Shown here: positions 16,342 to 24,369 of the stretch, in pieces
Position numbering within the stretch: position 1 is the first letter of the stretch
Layout of the letters: each line of letters begins with the position of its first letter
Source: Oscillospiraceae bacterium
GTDB lineage: Bacteria; Bacillota; Clostridia; Oscillospirales; Oscillospiraceae
Length of the DNA: 64,000 bases
Assembly: GCA_017519975.1 (NCBI GenBank)
Contig: JAFWRM010000032.1
Span: 80,415-144,414, forward strand
Reading direction: 5' to 3'
Notes under the pieces: generated by a model
What the model was told of the DNA's origin: nothing
Seen by the model: only the letters and a program-made list of their open reading frames with translations
Database searches by the model: none
Translations under genes and position numbers: made by a program

Positions 16342-18081
16342 GTGAATTATTTTGACGCGACATTTTACAACAGATACACGGCGCTCACGATGGAACAGAT
16401 CAGGGAAAAGCTCGATCCCGTCCGGGCGCCCGCCGGCGCCGCTCCCGGCTGGGAGGGGCTGGCCGGACGCGAGCTCCGGCTGGTACAGGATAACGGGCTG
16501 ACTCTTCAGTATTCCTTTAGCAGGGAAACGCTGACGCTGTCGGAAAACGGCGGAGAAGCCGTAGAGGCGCCATATTCGGCCAGAGAGCTGTGCGGGGTGG
16601 TGCTGGTTTCCCATATGATTCCGGGATCCGTGCGCGGGTATGAACTGATTCTGGATGAGCCCCGGCGTCTGACCACGGTTTACGAGGTATGGTTCGGCGG
16701 ATTTGAGCCGGATAAGCGTGAGGTGTGGCGGGAGTATTCCTTCGGATACATCGACACCGGAGAAGAGCCTCCCGCGGAGAGGCACAGTCTGACCAACCGC
16801 ATCGAGGGAACGGGAACTCACTGGAACGATGACGACGGCCGGGAGATGCTCTATTTCTTCCCGTCGGTCATCTGGTCCGCGTACATCGAGCTCAGCGATC
16901 CCCGGGGCGGCATCACCATTACCGCGCCGTCCGACTTTTTCAAGATCAGCGACAGCCTGTACATCTATTCGCGGGTCGAGCAGGAGTATTCCGGAACCTT
17001 CACGCTGGAGGTCATCGATCTGATGACGGTCCGCCACATCGGCGTACGCCTTGGCTTCGACGTCAGCGATGAGCTGGATTACAGGATCTACTCGGGCTCC
17101 GGCGAATGGACCGGCCGGAGCACGAATCTGGAGATCCTTACGGATTACGGGACAAAGATCCCCTTCAGCGAGCAGCATCTGAAGGCTCTGGCAGCCGGAG
17201 GAAGGGGAGCCCGTCCCAGTTACCGGCCGCGATTCCTGCACAGAGACTATACGCAGGACGAAGTGGATGAGATCGTCCGTACCAATACCCGGCTGTTCCG
17301 GGGCACTTCCATCATGACCAGCCGAAACACCATGGAGGTTACGGAGTATATGGTCGGCAGGAAGTTCACCCTGCGCTACGACGACGGCGACGCATGGGAG
17401 TACGAGATCCTGGACCGGGACCATCTGAAGTGGCGTATACAGGGCGCCGGAGACTGGCAGGAGGAGCTGTACGAAGGGTTTGAGGCGGCAAAGAATCTTG
17501 TGATCTTCTCCCACCTCTGCAGCGGGTCAAAACCGGTGCGCTGCCCGACCCACTGCGTGGATTTTTCCAACGCCCTTACCACCGTCGTGGACGCCCGTCT
17601 GGGCAACGGAAGAAAACCGTGGGAGATCTGCCATGAGGCGAAGTTCGGCGTGCTGGAGATCGAAGGGGGACCTGTGCCGCCGGTCACACGGCGCCATGGC
17701 TTCACCCGGGAACTGCTTGGCAAGGCGTATGCCTGGACCTATGGCGATCACATGCAGTCCATCCACTGCTATACTTCTCCCGAATCCTATTCCTGGACCA
17801 TCATCCTCTCCGGAAATACGGGAGGCTTTATGTGGAGTTCGCCCTGCCTGTACGTCAAGCTGAGGGAGGACGCCTATCTGATGAGCTGGACGGAGGACGC
17901 CTGCAACGGCAACCAGGGCATATTCGTTCTGAACCCGCGGCTCATGCACGACGCCGGATTCTTCCTCGGCATCGGCGATACGGAAGGTACGCCGGATTTT
18001 CATCTGCATGCCATGGGCGCGTTTGCCCGTCCGCTGGCCGGCTTCGATCTTGACCGGTTCTTTGAGGAAAAACAGAAATAG
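16342..18081 (+). CDS. Tandem-duplicated MoaF-like protein
   Basis: The 579-residue protein is read from a GTG preceded by AGAGGAGG. It contains two copies of the MoaF-like unit, about residues 30-250 and 320-575. Matching pairs within the protein include VLVSHM/VIFSHL, LTTVYEVWFGG/LTTVVDARLGN and HIGVRLGFD/GFFLGIGD. The second unit matches the 298-residue protein at 2338 (RHGFT at 451-455, YVKLREDAYLMSWTE from 504). It has no signal peptide. It sits at the end of the sugar transporter operon, so it likely acts on, or binds, the imported compound. No catalytic residues are evident and the reaction is unknown. Confidence 0.6.
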   Translation: MNYFDATFYNRYTALTMEQIREKLDPVRAPAGAAPGWEGLAGRELRLVQDNGLTLQYSFSRETLTLSENGGEAVEAPYSARELCGVVLVSHMIPGSVRGYELILDEPRRLTTVYEVWFGGFEPDKREVWREYSFGYIDTGEEPPAERHSLTNRIEGTGTHWNDDDGREMLYFFPSVIWSAYIELSDPRGGITITAPSDFFKISDSLYIYSRVEQEYSGTFTLEVIDLMTVRHIGVRLGFDVSDELDYRIYSGSGEWTGRSTNLEILTDYGTKIPFSEQHLKALAAGGRGARPSYRPRFLHRDYTQDEVDEIVRTNTRLFRGTSIMTSRNTMEVTEYMVGRKFTLRYDDGDAWEYEILDRDHLKWRIQGAGDWQEELYEGFEAAKNLVIFSHLCSGSKPVRCPTHCVDFSNALTTVVDARLGNGRKPWEICHEAKFGVLEIEGGPVPPVTRRHGFTRELLGKAYAWTYGDHMQSIHCYTSPESYSWTIILSGNTGGFMWSSPCLYVKLREDAYLMSWTEDACNGNQGIFVLNPRLMHDAGFFLGIGDTEGTPDFHLHAMGAFARPLAGFDLDRFFEEKQK

Positions 18082-18096
18082 GCGGTATTCAATAGC

Positions 18097-18146
18097 AATG
18101 GAAAAGGATCGGCATGGCCTTATGGCCATGCCGATCCTTTTCCATT
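18097..18146. terminator. Strong bidirectional terminator, 23-bp perfect stem
   Basis: The arms 18097-18119 and 18124-18146 are perfectly complementary with a four-base loop and A/T-rich ends. They separate the converging MoaF-like and gatD genes. Confidence 0.9.
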
Positions 18147-18152
18147 CCATAG

Positions 18153-18884
18153 TTACATTTTCTGCTTCAGTTGGATCAGTTCCCGATAGGCGGCATCGAA
18201 GGCCTGCCGCTGTACGGTCATCTCATCCCGTTGGGCGGGGGCAAAGCCGGCTTTTTCATACAGCCGGTCAAGAAGCCACCGGCAAAGATCCGGATTTTTG
18301 ATGAGCACGGGGCCTGTCAGTCCGGTGGCGACGATCCCATTCGACAGATAACCTTCGGAACCCGAGGAGACAGTGTTGCCCTGCTCCGTCCCCGTCTGGA
18401 AGAGCGCCGGACCGTCCAGTTCCGTCTGCGAGCATTTGTTGACGAACCCGATAACCGTTTTTCCGTCCGCACCGAAGGAGTAGATCACGTCGCCCAGATA
18501 GCGCTTTTTCCGGGTGCGGGACACCACGGCGGGAATGAGTCCCATGCCCTCAAGTGTAAGGTTATCGGGATCATCCTCCTTTATGGAGCGGCAGAAGATC
18601 TCAAACGCCGTCCCCGTGAGGAGCAGCTGGCCGCCCTGTGCCGCATAACGTTCGAACGCTTCTCTGAAGGGAAGAAGAAGCTCCAGCGCGCGAAGGGAGG
18701 AACGCTCCGTTCCGCAGCCGATGAAAACAAGGTCGTATCCGTTCGGATCGACGGCGTCGTTTGAGGCGGTGACCTCACACGCACACCCTTCCTTCTCCAT
18801 GTATCGTTTCAATATGGAAATGTTCGCGTAATCCCCATACAGGTTCATAAGGTCGGGGAACAGATGCAGAATGCGGATGCTCAT
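18153..18884 (-). CDS. gatD: GatD-like glutamine amidotransferase subunit lacking the catalytic Cys and His
   Basis: The 243-residue protein matches GatD, which releases ammonia from glutamine so that MurT can amidate D-Glu in lipid II. Overall identity is clear (LHLFPDLMNLYGDYANI, YDLVFIGCGTERS, GPVLIKNP) and it overlaps murT by four bases, the usual arrangement. However, the nucleophile motif, normally ICGGYQ, reads LTGTAFE with Thr90 at the Cys position. The catalytic-His motif, normally YLHGP, reads GLTGP with Thr190. As written it should not hydrolyse glutamine. It may be a structural partner of MurT, use ammonia differently, or serve another role. The frame is intact, so it is not an ordinary pseudogene. 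Confidence 0.85.
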   Translation of the reverse strand: MSIRILHLFPDLMNLYGDYANISILKRYMEKEGCACEVTASNDAVDPNGYDLVFIGCGTERSSLRALELLLPFREAFERYAAQGGQLLLTGTAFEIFCRSIKEDDPDNLTLEGMGLIPAVVSRTRKKRYLGDVIYSFGADGKTVIGFVNKCSQTELDGPALFQTGTEQGNTVSSGSEGYLSNGIVATGLTGPVLIKNPDLCRWLLDRLYEKAGFAPAQRDEMTVQRQAFDAAYRELIQLKQKM

Positions 18885-20212
18885 ATTTTTTCCTCCCCCG
18901 TAACGGACCGTATGGCCTGGCCCAGACGCGCCTTGTCGGCAAAGCAGGTGATGAAGTACAGCTGGGTATCACCGCCTGAGAATTCGGCCACGGCTCTGTC
19001 GGGATCTTCGATGACGGTGATCCTGTCCTGAAGGCCGGCGAGGATGAACCGCAGTTCAAGATCCCGGCAGTATTTTCCGCACAGGACGATGCGGCCGACG
19101 TTCGGCGCGGACAGCCTTTCAAAGTCAATGTCGTACAGCCAGCTGGTCTCTCCGGTATAATACTTGCGGGAGATGGCGTTGACCATTACAAGCACGTCGC
19201 AGGGATCGCCGGAACGCACGACGTAATCGATGGAACTGTTGTAAGATACGGAATTCTCGTGTTTGGAGATCAGAAGCATCGCGGGGCGGCCGTTGACGTC
19301 GAAAGTGCTCACGCGGCCGTTTTTCATGACGAATCCGCTCAGCGACTCCGCGGCCCGCGCGGGTTCTGTTCCGACGAGACAGGCTACGGAATAGGCGGCC
19401 AGCATGTTGTAAATGTTGTGCAGCCCCCGGAAGGCGAGCGTGAGGGGGTAAGTGCCGTCGAAAACGATGCGGCCGTTCGGCAGATCGACGTCCGTTACAC
19501 GGAAGCGCGGCTCGCCGGAGGCGTGCCCGCAATGCGTACAGCGGAAGCGGCCGGCATCGGCATAGTTAACATAATCATAAACCATCGGGTGCTTGCATAT
19601 GGGGCAGAAGACTCCGTCACGGTAACGGCCCTGCAGAGAATCGACCGAGCAGGGGTTGCGGTCCATGGCGTACCAGACGGTATTCCCGTGGCCCCGTGCG
19701 AAGGCTGCCACCAGCGGGTCGTCCGCGTTGAGCACCAGGCAGGAGTCCTCCTTTACGGCGTCCGCCAGAATATCGTAGATCCATTCGTTGTGACCGTTGC
19801 GGGTCATCTGATCGCGGTACAGGTTGGTGATGACGAAATGGGTCGGGGTAAACCACCGGAACGTCAGTCTGGCATAGCGCTCGTCGGACTCCAGAAGAAC
19901 GACGTCGGCTTTGACTCTGCCGGACAGCGTGCAGCTGCACAGGAGCGTCGTGGCAACGCCCTCCGTCTGGTTGGAGCCCTCCCGGTTCCATACGACGGTA
20001 CGGCCGTTTTCCGTCAGGATATGGGCGATCATCTCCACCGTCGACGTTTTCCCGTTGCTTCCGGACACAGCGATGACCGTATCCGGGAGACGGATCCTGG
20101 AAAGAATGCCGGGAAACAGCTTCAGAACGATCTGTCCCGGAAGACTGGAGCCGCGGCCCAGAAGACGGCCTATCGCCCTGATAAGTTTACATAATAATAC
20201 AGCTATGATCAT
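18881..20212 (-). CDS. murT: MurT-like lipid II isoglutaminyl synthase ligase subunit
   Basis: The 443-residue Mur-ligase family protein starts at the ATG ending at 20212 after AGAAGGGA. It has the ATP loop SGSNGKTST (residues 50-58), the MurT zinc ribbon (C203, C206, C225, C228) and the C-terminal domain with TSWLYDIDFE. MurT uses ATP to activate the D-Glu carboxylate of lipid II for amidation. The segment before TSWLYD reads NAISRKYYTGE, where family members as I recall carry NDxxADGxD, so this pair may have diverged together from the classical enzyme. It is the third gene of a probable ybaK-ruvX-murT-gatD transcription unit. Confidence 0.88.
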   Translation of the reverse strand: MIIAVLLCKLIRAIGRLLGRGSSLPGQIVLKLFPGILSRIRLPDTVIAVSGSNGKTSTVEMIAHILTENGRTVVWNREGSNQTEGVATTLLCSCTLSGRVKADVVLLESDERYARLTFRWFTPTHFVITNLYRDQMTRNGHNEWIYDILADAVKEDSCLVLNADDPLVAAFARGHGNTVWYAMDRNPCSVDSLQGRYRDGVFCPICKHPMVYDYVNYADAGRFRCTHCGHASGEPRFRVTDVDLPNGRIVFDGTYPLTLAFRGLHNIYNMLAAYSVACLVGTEPARAAESLSGFVMKNGRVSTFDVNGRPAMLLISKHENSVSYNSSIDYVVRSGDPCDVLVMVNAISRKYYTGETSWLYDIDFERLSAPNVGRIVLCGKYCRDLELRFILAGLQDRITVIEDPDRAVAEFSGGDTQLYFITCFADKARLGQAIRSVTGEEKI

Positions 20213-20260
20213 AAGCTTTCCCTTCTGACGCTGATGTTGTTCTTGCTTTGGCGGCGGCGT

Positions 20261-20683
20261 TTAGCGGCCGGAGGAGGAAAGACCGGCCAGGTATCCTTCC
20301 AGGATCAGGCAGGCCGCGACGGCGTCGACGTTTTTCCGGTGATGGACCGTCCGTTTTCCGTTGGCGGAAAGAATGCGGTGCGCGTCCACCGTCGTTCTGC
20401 GTTCATCCCACAGAACCACCGGAAGTTTGGATACGGCTTCCAGCAGAGAGGCGAATTCCCGGCATTTTTCGGCCCGGGGACCGAGCGTCCCGTCCATGTT
20501 TCTGGGATATCCGAGGACCAGCGTGCCCACGTTTCGTACCTTTGCTTCACGGGCGATGGCCTCGGCGACCGGTTCCGGTCGGTACCCGGGAATGACGAAA
20601 GCGTCGCCGGCGAGCGTGTTGGTAAGGTCGGAAACGGCGATCCCGGTCCGTGCGTCTCCGTAATCGATGGCCATGACTCTCAT
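20261..20683 (-). CDS. ruvX: RuvX/YqgF family putative Holliday junction resolvase
   Basis: The 140-residue RNase-H-fold protein reads MAIDYGDARTGIAVSD at the N-terminus (first catalytic Asp) and has VLGYPRNMDGTLGPRA and LWDERRTT in the middle, with a C-terminal Asp in KNVDAVAA. These are the RuvX hallmarks. Members act in DNA recombination or in 16S pre-rRNA 5' maturation. The ATG ending at 20683 follows GGAGGACGTCG and overlaps the ybaK stop by four bases, so the two are translationally coupled. Confidence 0.9.
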   Translation of the reverse strand: MRVMAIDYGDARTGIAVSDLTNTLAGDAFVIPGYRPEPVAEAIAREAKVRNVGTLVLGYPRNMDGTLGPRAEKCREFASLLEAVSKLPVVLWDERRTTVDAHRILSANGKRTVHHRKNVDAVAACLILEGYLAGLSSSGR

Positions 20684-21159
20684 TCGACGTCCTCCGGCAG
20701 ACGGCAGACGTCCACCCAGTCCGAGGCTCGGGAAAACCGGAAGCATTCCTCCGGCGACAGCCGGACTGCGCTGCTGGCGCTTCCGGCCGCCGGATATACG
20801 ATATCGAACCGCAGAAGCGATCGATCCAGATAAACGGGTACGCCTTCTCTGACGGCAAAGGGACATACGCCGCCAGGCGCATGCCCGGTGAGCCGTTCCA
20901 CATCCTCCGCGGGAAGCATTTTTGCCTTGAAGCCGAAACGATCCCTGAATTTTCTGTTGTCCAGGCGGGCGTCACCGGCGCAGACGATGAGCATGCAGCC
21001 GTTTTCATCACGGAAGGAAAGCGTTTTCGCGATGCGCGATTCCTCCGTGCCCAACGCGGCGGCGGCCAGGGGGACCGTGGCGCTGGAAACGCTGAATTCC
21101 AGTATGCGGTTTTGCGCCCCGAATGATTTCAGATAATCTCTCACGGATCCAACTGACAT
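20680..21159 (-). CDS. YbaK/ProX-type aminoacyl-tRNA deacylase
   Basis: This 159-residue protein carries the YbaK/EbsC signatures ESRIAKTLSFR (with the conserved Lys), GGVCPFAVREGVPVYLD and VYPAAGSASSAVRL. Such proteins remove misacylated amino acids from tRNA(Pro) or tRNA(Cys) in the cytoplasm. The start at the ATG ending at 21159 is preferred over a longer frame, which would begin inside the upstream promoter. A promoter TTGACC-N17-TATCAT lies just upstream on the minus strand. Confidence 0.88.
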   Translation of the reverse strand: MSVGSVRDYLKSFGAQNRILEFSVSSATVPLAAAALGTEESRIAKTLSFRDENGCMLIVCAGDARLDNRKFRDRFGFKAKMLPAEDVERLTGHAPGGVCPFAVREGVPVYLDRSLLRFDIVYPAAGSASSAVRLSPEECFRFSRASDWVDVCRLPEDVE

Positions 21160-21195
21160 GGCCGAACCCCTTTGTACGTTTGATTTCGGCTTGAT

Positions 21196-21224
21196 ATGAT
21201 AGCATATAGCACAGCCACGGTCAA
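21196..21224 (-). promoter_or_regulatory. Predicted promoter for ybaK-ruvX-murT-gatD
   Basis: On the minus strand TTGACC (21219-21224) and TATCAT (21196-21201) are 17 bases apart. Confidence 0.65.
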
Positions 21225-21272
21225 GAATGGGCGACCCGTTTCCCCGGAAGCGGTACAGGGGCAATTTATATC

Positions 21273-21301
21273 TTGTTTTTTGCCGAACCGTATACTATAA
21301 T
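21273..21301 (+). promoter_or_regulatory. Predicted promoter for gls24-fakA-like operon
   Basis: TTGTTT (21273-21278), 17 bases, TATAAT (21296-21301). Confidence 0.7.
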
Positions 21302-21376
21302 GAACAGACTGCTGACGGAAACGGACTACTACCGGTACGGCGGATCGCTGCCCGGGATACCGAAGGAGTGAAACAG

Positions 21377-21730
21377 ATGATCAAACTGTATACCGATCTG
21401 GGTCATATCAGTGTGACCAGTGATGTTCTTACGGAACTTGCCGGTCAGGCGGCCATGTCCTGCTTTGGAGTCAAGGGGATGACGGTGCTTTCCATGACTG
21501 ACGGACTTGTCCACCTGCTGAAAAGGGAAGCGATGGGCAAAGGCGTGAAAGTCGTTTACAACAACGACGGCACGATCTCCATCGTTCTCCATATCGCTGT
21601 GGATGAAGGCGTCAATATTCCTGTGCTCTGCGGAAACGTCAGAGACGAAGTCCGATATAAAATGGAAACGGTCACCGGAGTTTCGGTGAAACAGGTGAAC
21701 GTATACGTGGATTCCATTATCACGGGCTGA
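21377..21730 (+). CDS. Asp23/Gls24 family protein (YloU-like)
   Basis: The 117-residue protein begins at the ATG after GAAGGAGTG. It has the alkaline-shock/Gls24 fold pattern: ISVTSDVLTELAGQAAM, GVKGM, then alternating strands ending VNVYVDSI. These small proteins are widespread in Bacillota and linked to the cell envelope, though their chemistry is not settled. It lies 11 bases before the DAK2-domain gene, the standard yloU-yloV pairing. Confidence 0.9.
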   Translation: MIKLYTDLGHISVTSDVLTELAGQAAMSCFGVKGMTVLSMTDGLVHLLKREAMGKGVKVVYNNDGTISIVLHIAVDEGVNIPVLCGNVRDEVRYKMETVTGVSVKQVNVYVDSIITG

Positions 21731-21741
21731 GGGGGAGAAAG

Positions 21742-23382
21742 ATGACAGAAATATTGACGGGCGCCCTCTTTGCCGAGATGGTGGCAAACGGCGCGGCAGC
21801 CATCGAGCTGCACAAAGAAGAGGTGAATGAGCTCAACGTGTTTCCTGTTCCCGATGGGGACACCGGCACGAACATGAGCCTGACCATGTCCAACGGCGCC
21901 GCCGAGTGCCGGAGGAAAAAGCCGGTCACTCTGACCCAGGCGGCCGACGCCGCGGCGGGCGGTCTGCTTCGCGGCGCAAGAGGGAATTCCGGCGTCATTC
22001 TGTCTCTCCTTTTCCGCGGCATGGCCAAGTCCTTCAAGGAGAAGGAAACGGCGGGCCCTGCCATGCTGGCAGCTGCCATGGCATCCGGCGTGGAGACGGC
22101 CTACAAGGCGGTCATGAAGCCGGCGGAGGGAACGATCCTGACGGTATCCCGGCTGGCGTCCGCAGCGGCCGTGGAGTGCGCGGAACATGCCGGGGATCTG
22201 GAAACGGTCCTGCTGCGTGCCCTGGAGGCGGGAGAGGAAGCTCTTGCCGACACCATCAATCTGAACCCTGTTCTGAAAAAGGCCGGCGTCATTGATTCCG
22301 GAGGAAAGGGATATCTGTATATCCTGGACGGAATGCTGAAGGCGCTGAGGGGAGAGACCATTGAAGTGACGGCCCAGACCGAAGTTCGTGAAAAAGCGGA
22401 GTTCTCCGATTTTGATACGGAAGACATCCATTTTGCTTACTGTACCGAGTTCATTGTTGAGAGAGAAAACGACAAGGATCCGGATCTGCTCCGGGAATTC
22501 CTGAGCGGGATCGGCGACAGCATCGTAGTAGTGGATGACGATGAGATCATCAAGACTCACGTTCATACCAACGAGCCCGGCAATGTGCTCACGGAGGCGC
22601 TGACCTACGGCAGCTTCCTGACGGTAAAGATCGAAAACATGAAGCAGCAGCACACGCATAAGGTCCTCGAGCAGGCAGAGGAGCAGGTGCCTTCGGCGCC
22701 CGCAGCCGCGCCGGCGGAACCCGAGAAGGCCTATGGGATCGTATCCGTCTGCGCGGGAGACGGCATGGCCCAGATCTTCAGAGATCTCGGCGTCGACGCC
22801 ATCGTGACCGGAGGGCAGACCATGAACCCCTCGACGGAGGACATTCTGAAGCAGGTGGAGAGCATTCCCGCCGAAACGGTCTTCGTTCTTCCCAACAACA
22901 AGAACATCATCATGGCGGCGCAGCAGTGCCAGCCCCTGACGGACAAAAAGGTGGTCGTCATCCCCACGGGCACGGTGCCGCAGGGGATATCCGCCGCGGT
23001 GGCTTTCGATGCCTTTGAAGACGCGGAGACCAACGAGCAGACCATGACGGAAGCGGCCGGTGCCGTCCGTACCGCCCAGATCACATACGCCGCGCGGGAT
23101 TCCGAGTTCGATGGGCAGACGATCCGCGCAGGGGAGTATCTCTCCCTTCTGGATGGAACGCTCGCCGCCAACGACGCCGATATCGGTACCGTCGTCCGGA
23201 CGACGATCGAAAAGATCGGACAGGGGGATCCGGAACTCGTTACGGTCTTCTACGGGGAGGATGTGACGGAGGAGGCCGCGGCTGCCGTCGGTTCCACGGC
23301 CGAAGAGCTGCTCCCGGATGCGGAGATTAGCGTACTGCGAGGCGGCCAGCCGGTGTACTACTACGTGATTTCCGCGGAATAA
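21742..23382 (+). CDS. DAK2-domain kinase, FakA/YloV-like (fatty acid kinase catalytic subunit family)
   Basis: The 546-residue protein has an N-terminal DAK2 domain with FPVPDGDTGTNMSLTM (nucleotide and Mg binding) and RGARGNSGVILS. A middle DAK1-like domain and a C-terminal FakB/DegV-like half (TVFVLPNNKNIIMAAQQ) follow. FakA phosphorylates fatty acids presented by FakB proteins so that they enter phospholipid synthesis. No FakB is encoded nearby, so it would be supplied from elsewhere. The partnership with the Gls24 gene supports the assignment. Confidence 0.88.
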   Translation: MTEILTGALFAEMVANGAAAIELHKEEVNELNVFPVPDGDTGTNMSLTMSNGAAECRRKKPVTLTQAADAAAGGLLRGARGNSGVILSLLFRGMAKSFKEKETAGPAMLAAAMASGVETAYKAVMKPAEGTILTVSRLASAAAVECAEHAGDLETVLLRALEAGEEALADTINLNPVLKKAGVIDSGGKGYLYILDGMLKALRGETIEVTAQTEVREKAEFSDFDTEDIHFAYCTEFIVERENDKDPDLLREFLSGIGDSIVVVDDDEIIKTHVHTNEPGNVLTEALTYGSFLTVKIENMKQQHTHKVLEQAEEQVPSAPAAAPAEPEKAYGIVSVCAGDGMAQIFRDLGVDAIVTGGQTMNPSTEDILKQVESIPAETVFVLPNNKNIIMAAQQCQPLTDKKVVVIPTGTVPQGISAAVAFDAFEDAETNEQTMTEAAGAVRTAQITYAARDSEFDGQTIRAGEYLSLLDGTLAANDADIGTVVRTTIEKIGQGDPELVTVFYGEDVTEEAAAAVGSTAEELLPDAEISVLRGGQPVYYYVISAE

Positions 23383-23407
23383 AAACCGGATCTGCTGACA
23401 ATAATGT

Positions 23408-23435
23408 AAAACGCGGCGCTTCTGCGCCGCGTTTT
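23408..23435 (+). terminator. Intrinsic terminator of the gls24-fakA-like operon
   Basis: The 12-bp perfect stem (23408-23419/23424-23435) has loop TTCT and runs into six T's. Confidence 0.92.
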
Positions 23436-23513
23436 TTGTATGGGATATCCTCGTGAACAGAAAAAGACACGCCGACACCGTCGACGTGTCTGAGTCCGTC
23501 GGATAAGAAACGG

Positions 23514-23951
23514 TCAGTCGTTGAGGGCCCGGTCGAACAGAATCTCCAGCTCGGCCCCTTTGGCGCGAAGCTCCTCCAGAGTGGGATAGTTGAGATCTTC
23601 CGTGATGTCAAGATCCGCCATTCCAAGCGCCGCGTACACAAAGCGGGTTTCAGATTTGTGAAACATGCGCCGGTATTTTTTGAAATCCTTCGCCATGTTC
23701 TTCATGGCAAAGTCGTGATGCTCCGGAAGATCGATGATGTCGTGATACCGGGAGACCAGCTCCTTGGCTGTCAGATGGCAGACGAGAGCCATCGAGGGCT
23801 CCTCTTTGGGGAAGAGCTGGGCCAGAAGTTCCGTGATCCTGTCCCGCTGGCGCTGCCCATAGGGGAAGGCCCACTCCTCATATTCCTTCGCGTCACGTTC
23901 ACGCGTCCGCTTGTTCTTGAAGCTCAGCCACTGATAATCGCCGATTGCCAT
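23514..23951 (-). CDS. Conserved-looking hypothetical protein, 145 residues
   Basis: The protein is read from the ATG ending at 23951, which is preceded by AAGGAGAACGGGTC. It is charged and mainly helical, with YQWLSFKNKRTRERDAKEYE at the N-terminus, a middle stretch with LTAKELVSRYHDIIDLPEHH, and an acidic C-terminus. There is no signal peptide, membrane segment or familiar catalytic motif. The good ribosome site and neighbour-like codon usage argue that it is real. I do not recognise the family. Confidence 0.7.
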   Translation of the reverse strand: MAIGDYQWLSFKNKRTRERDAKEYEEWAFPYGQRQRDRITELLAQLFPKEEPSMALVCHLTAKELVSRYHDIIDLPEHHDFAMKNMAKDFKKYRRMFHKSETRFVYAALGMADLDITEDLNYPTLEELRAKGAELEILFDRALND

Positions 23952-24055
23952 GACCCGTTCTCCTTTCATGGATAACTACATTGATACTATACCATATGCG
24001 CCTATGGGATGCAAACGGCAAAATATGTACGAACTGTAAAATTCAGCCAAACCCG

Positions 24056-24084
24056 TTGCCTTTTGCTCATGGCTGCGGTACAAT
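24056..24084 (+). promoter_or_regulatory. Predicted promoter for the 64-residue membrane protein
   Basis: TTGCCT (24056-24061), 17 bases, TACAAT (24079-24084). Confidence 0.55.
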
Positions 24085-24115
24085 GACTGCAGTATGAGGA
24101 AAGGATGGTATTCGC

Positions 24116-24310
24116 ATGAAAAGCAAGACAGCCGCCATTATCAAATTCCTGATCATCATTGCCATACTGGCTGCGATCGTCACCGCCATTTTCATCTATA
24201 AGAATGAGATCCTGGACGCCATCGACGTCGGCCGGGAAAAGGTCTATGCTCTCAAGCGCCGTTATCTCAACGGGCGGGAGTTTGAAGATTACGAAGACGA
24301 TATCCTCTGA
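24116..24310 (+). CDS. Small single-span membrane protein, 64 residues
   Basis: One hydrophobic helix (about residues 8-28, IIKFLIIIAILAAIVTAIF) is followed by a charged tail ending in an acidic cluster (EFEDYEDDIL). A ribosome site (GAGGAAAGG), a promoter upstream and a terminator right after the stop support a real monocistronic gene. The function is unknown. The design recalls small membrane anchors or regulators rather than a transporter. Confidence 0.65.
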   Translation: MKSKTAAIIKFLIIIAILAAIVTAIFIYKNEILDAIDVGREKVYALKRRYLNGREFEDYEDDIL

Positions 24311-24327
24311 TTCATGATGCCGTAACG

Positions 24328-24358
24328 ACAGGCGGCACGCCATGGGCGTGCCGCCTGT
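24328..24358. terminator. Terminator shared by the small membrane protein gene and rlmH
   Basis: A perfect 14-bp stem (24328-24341/24345-24358, three-base loop) is followed by T's on the plus strand, between converging genes. Confidence 0.88.
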
Positions 24359-24369
24359 TTTTTTACGGG

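Noticed and set aside
18153..18884. gatD as a pseudogene
   Set aside because: The frame is intact, full-length and translationally coupled to murT. Only specific catalytic positions differ, so functional divergence is more likely than decay.
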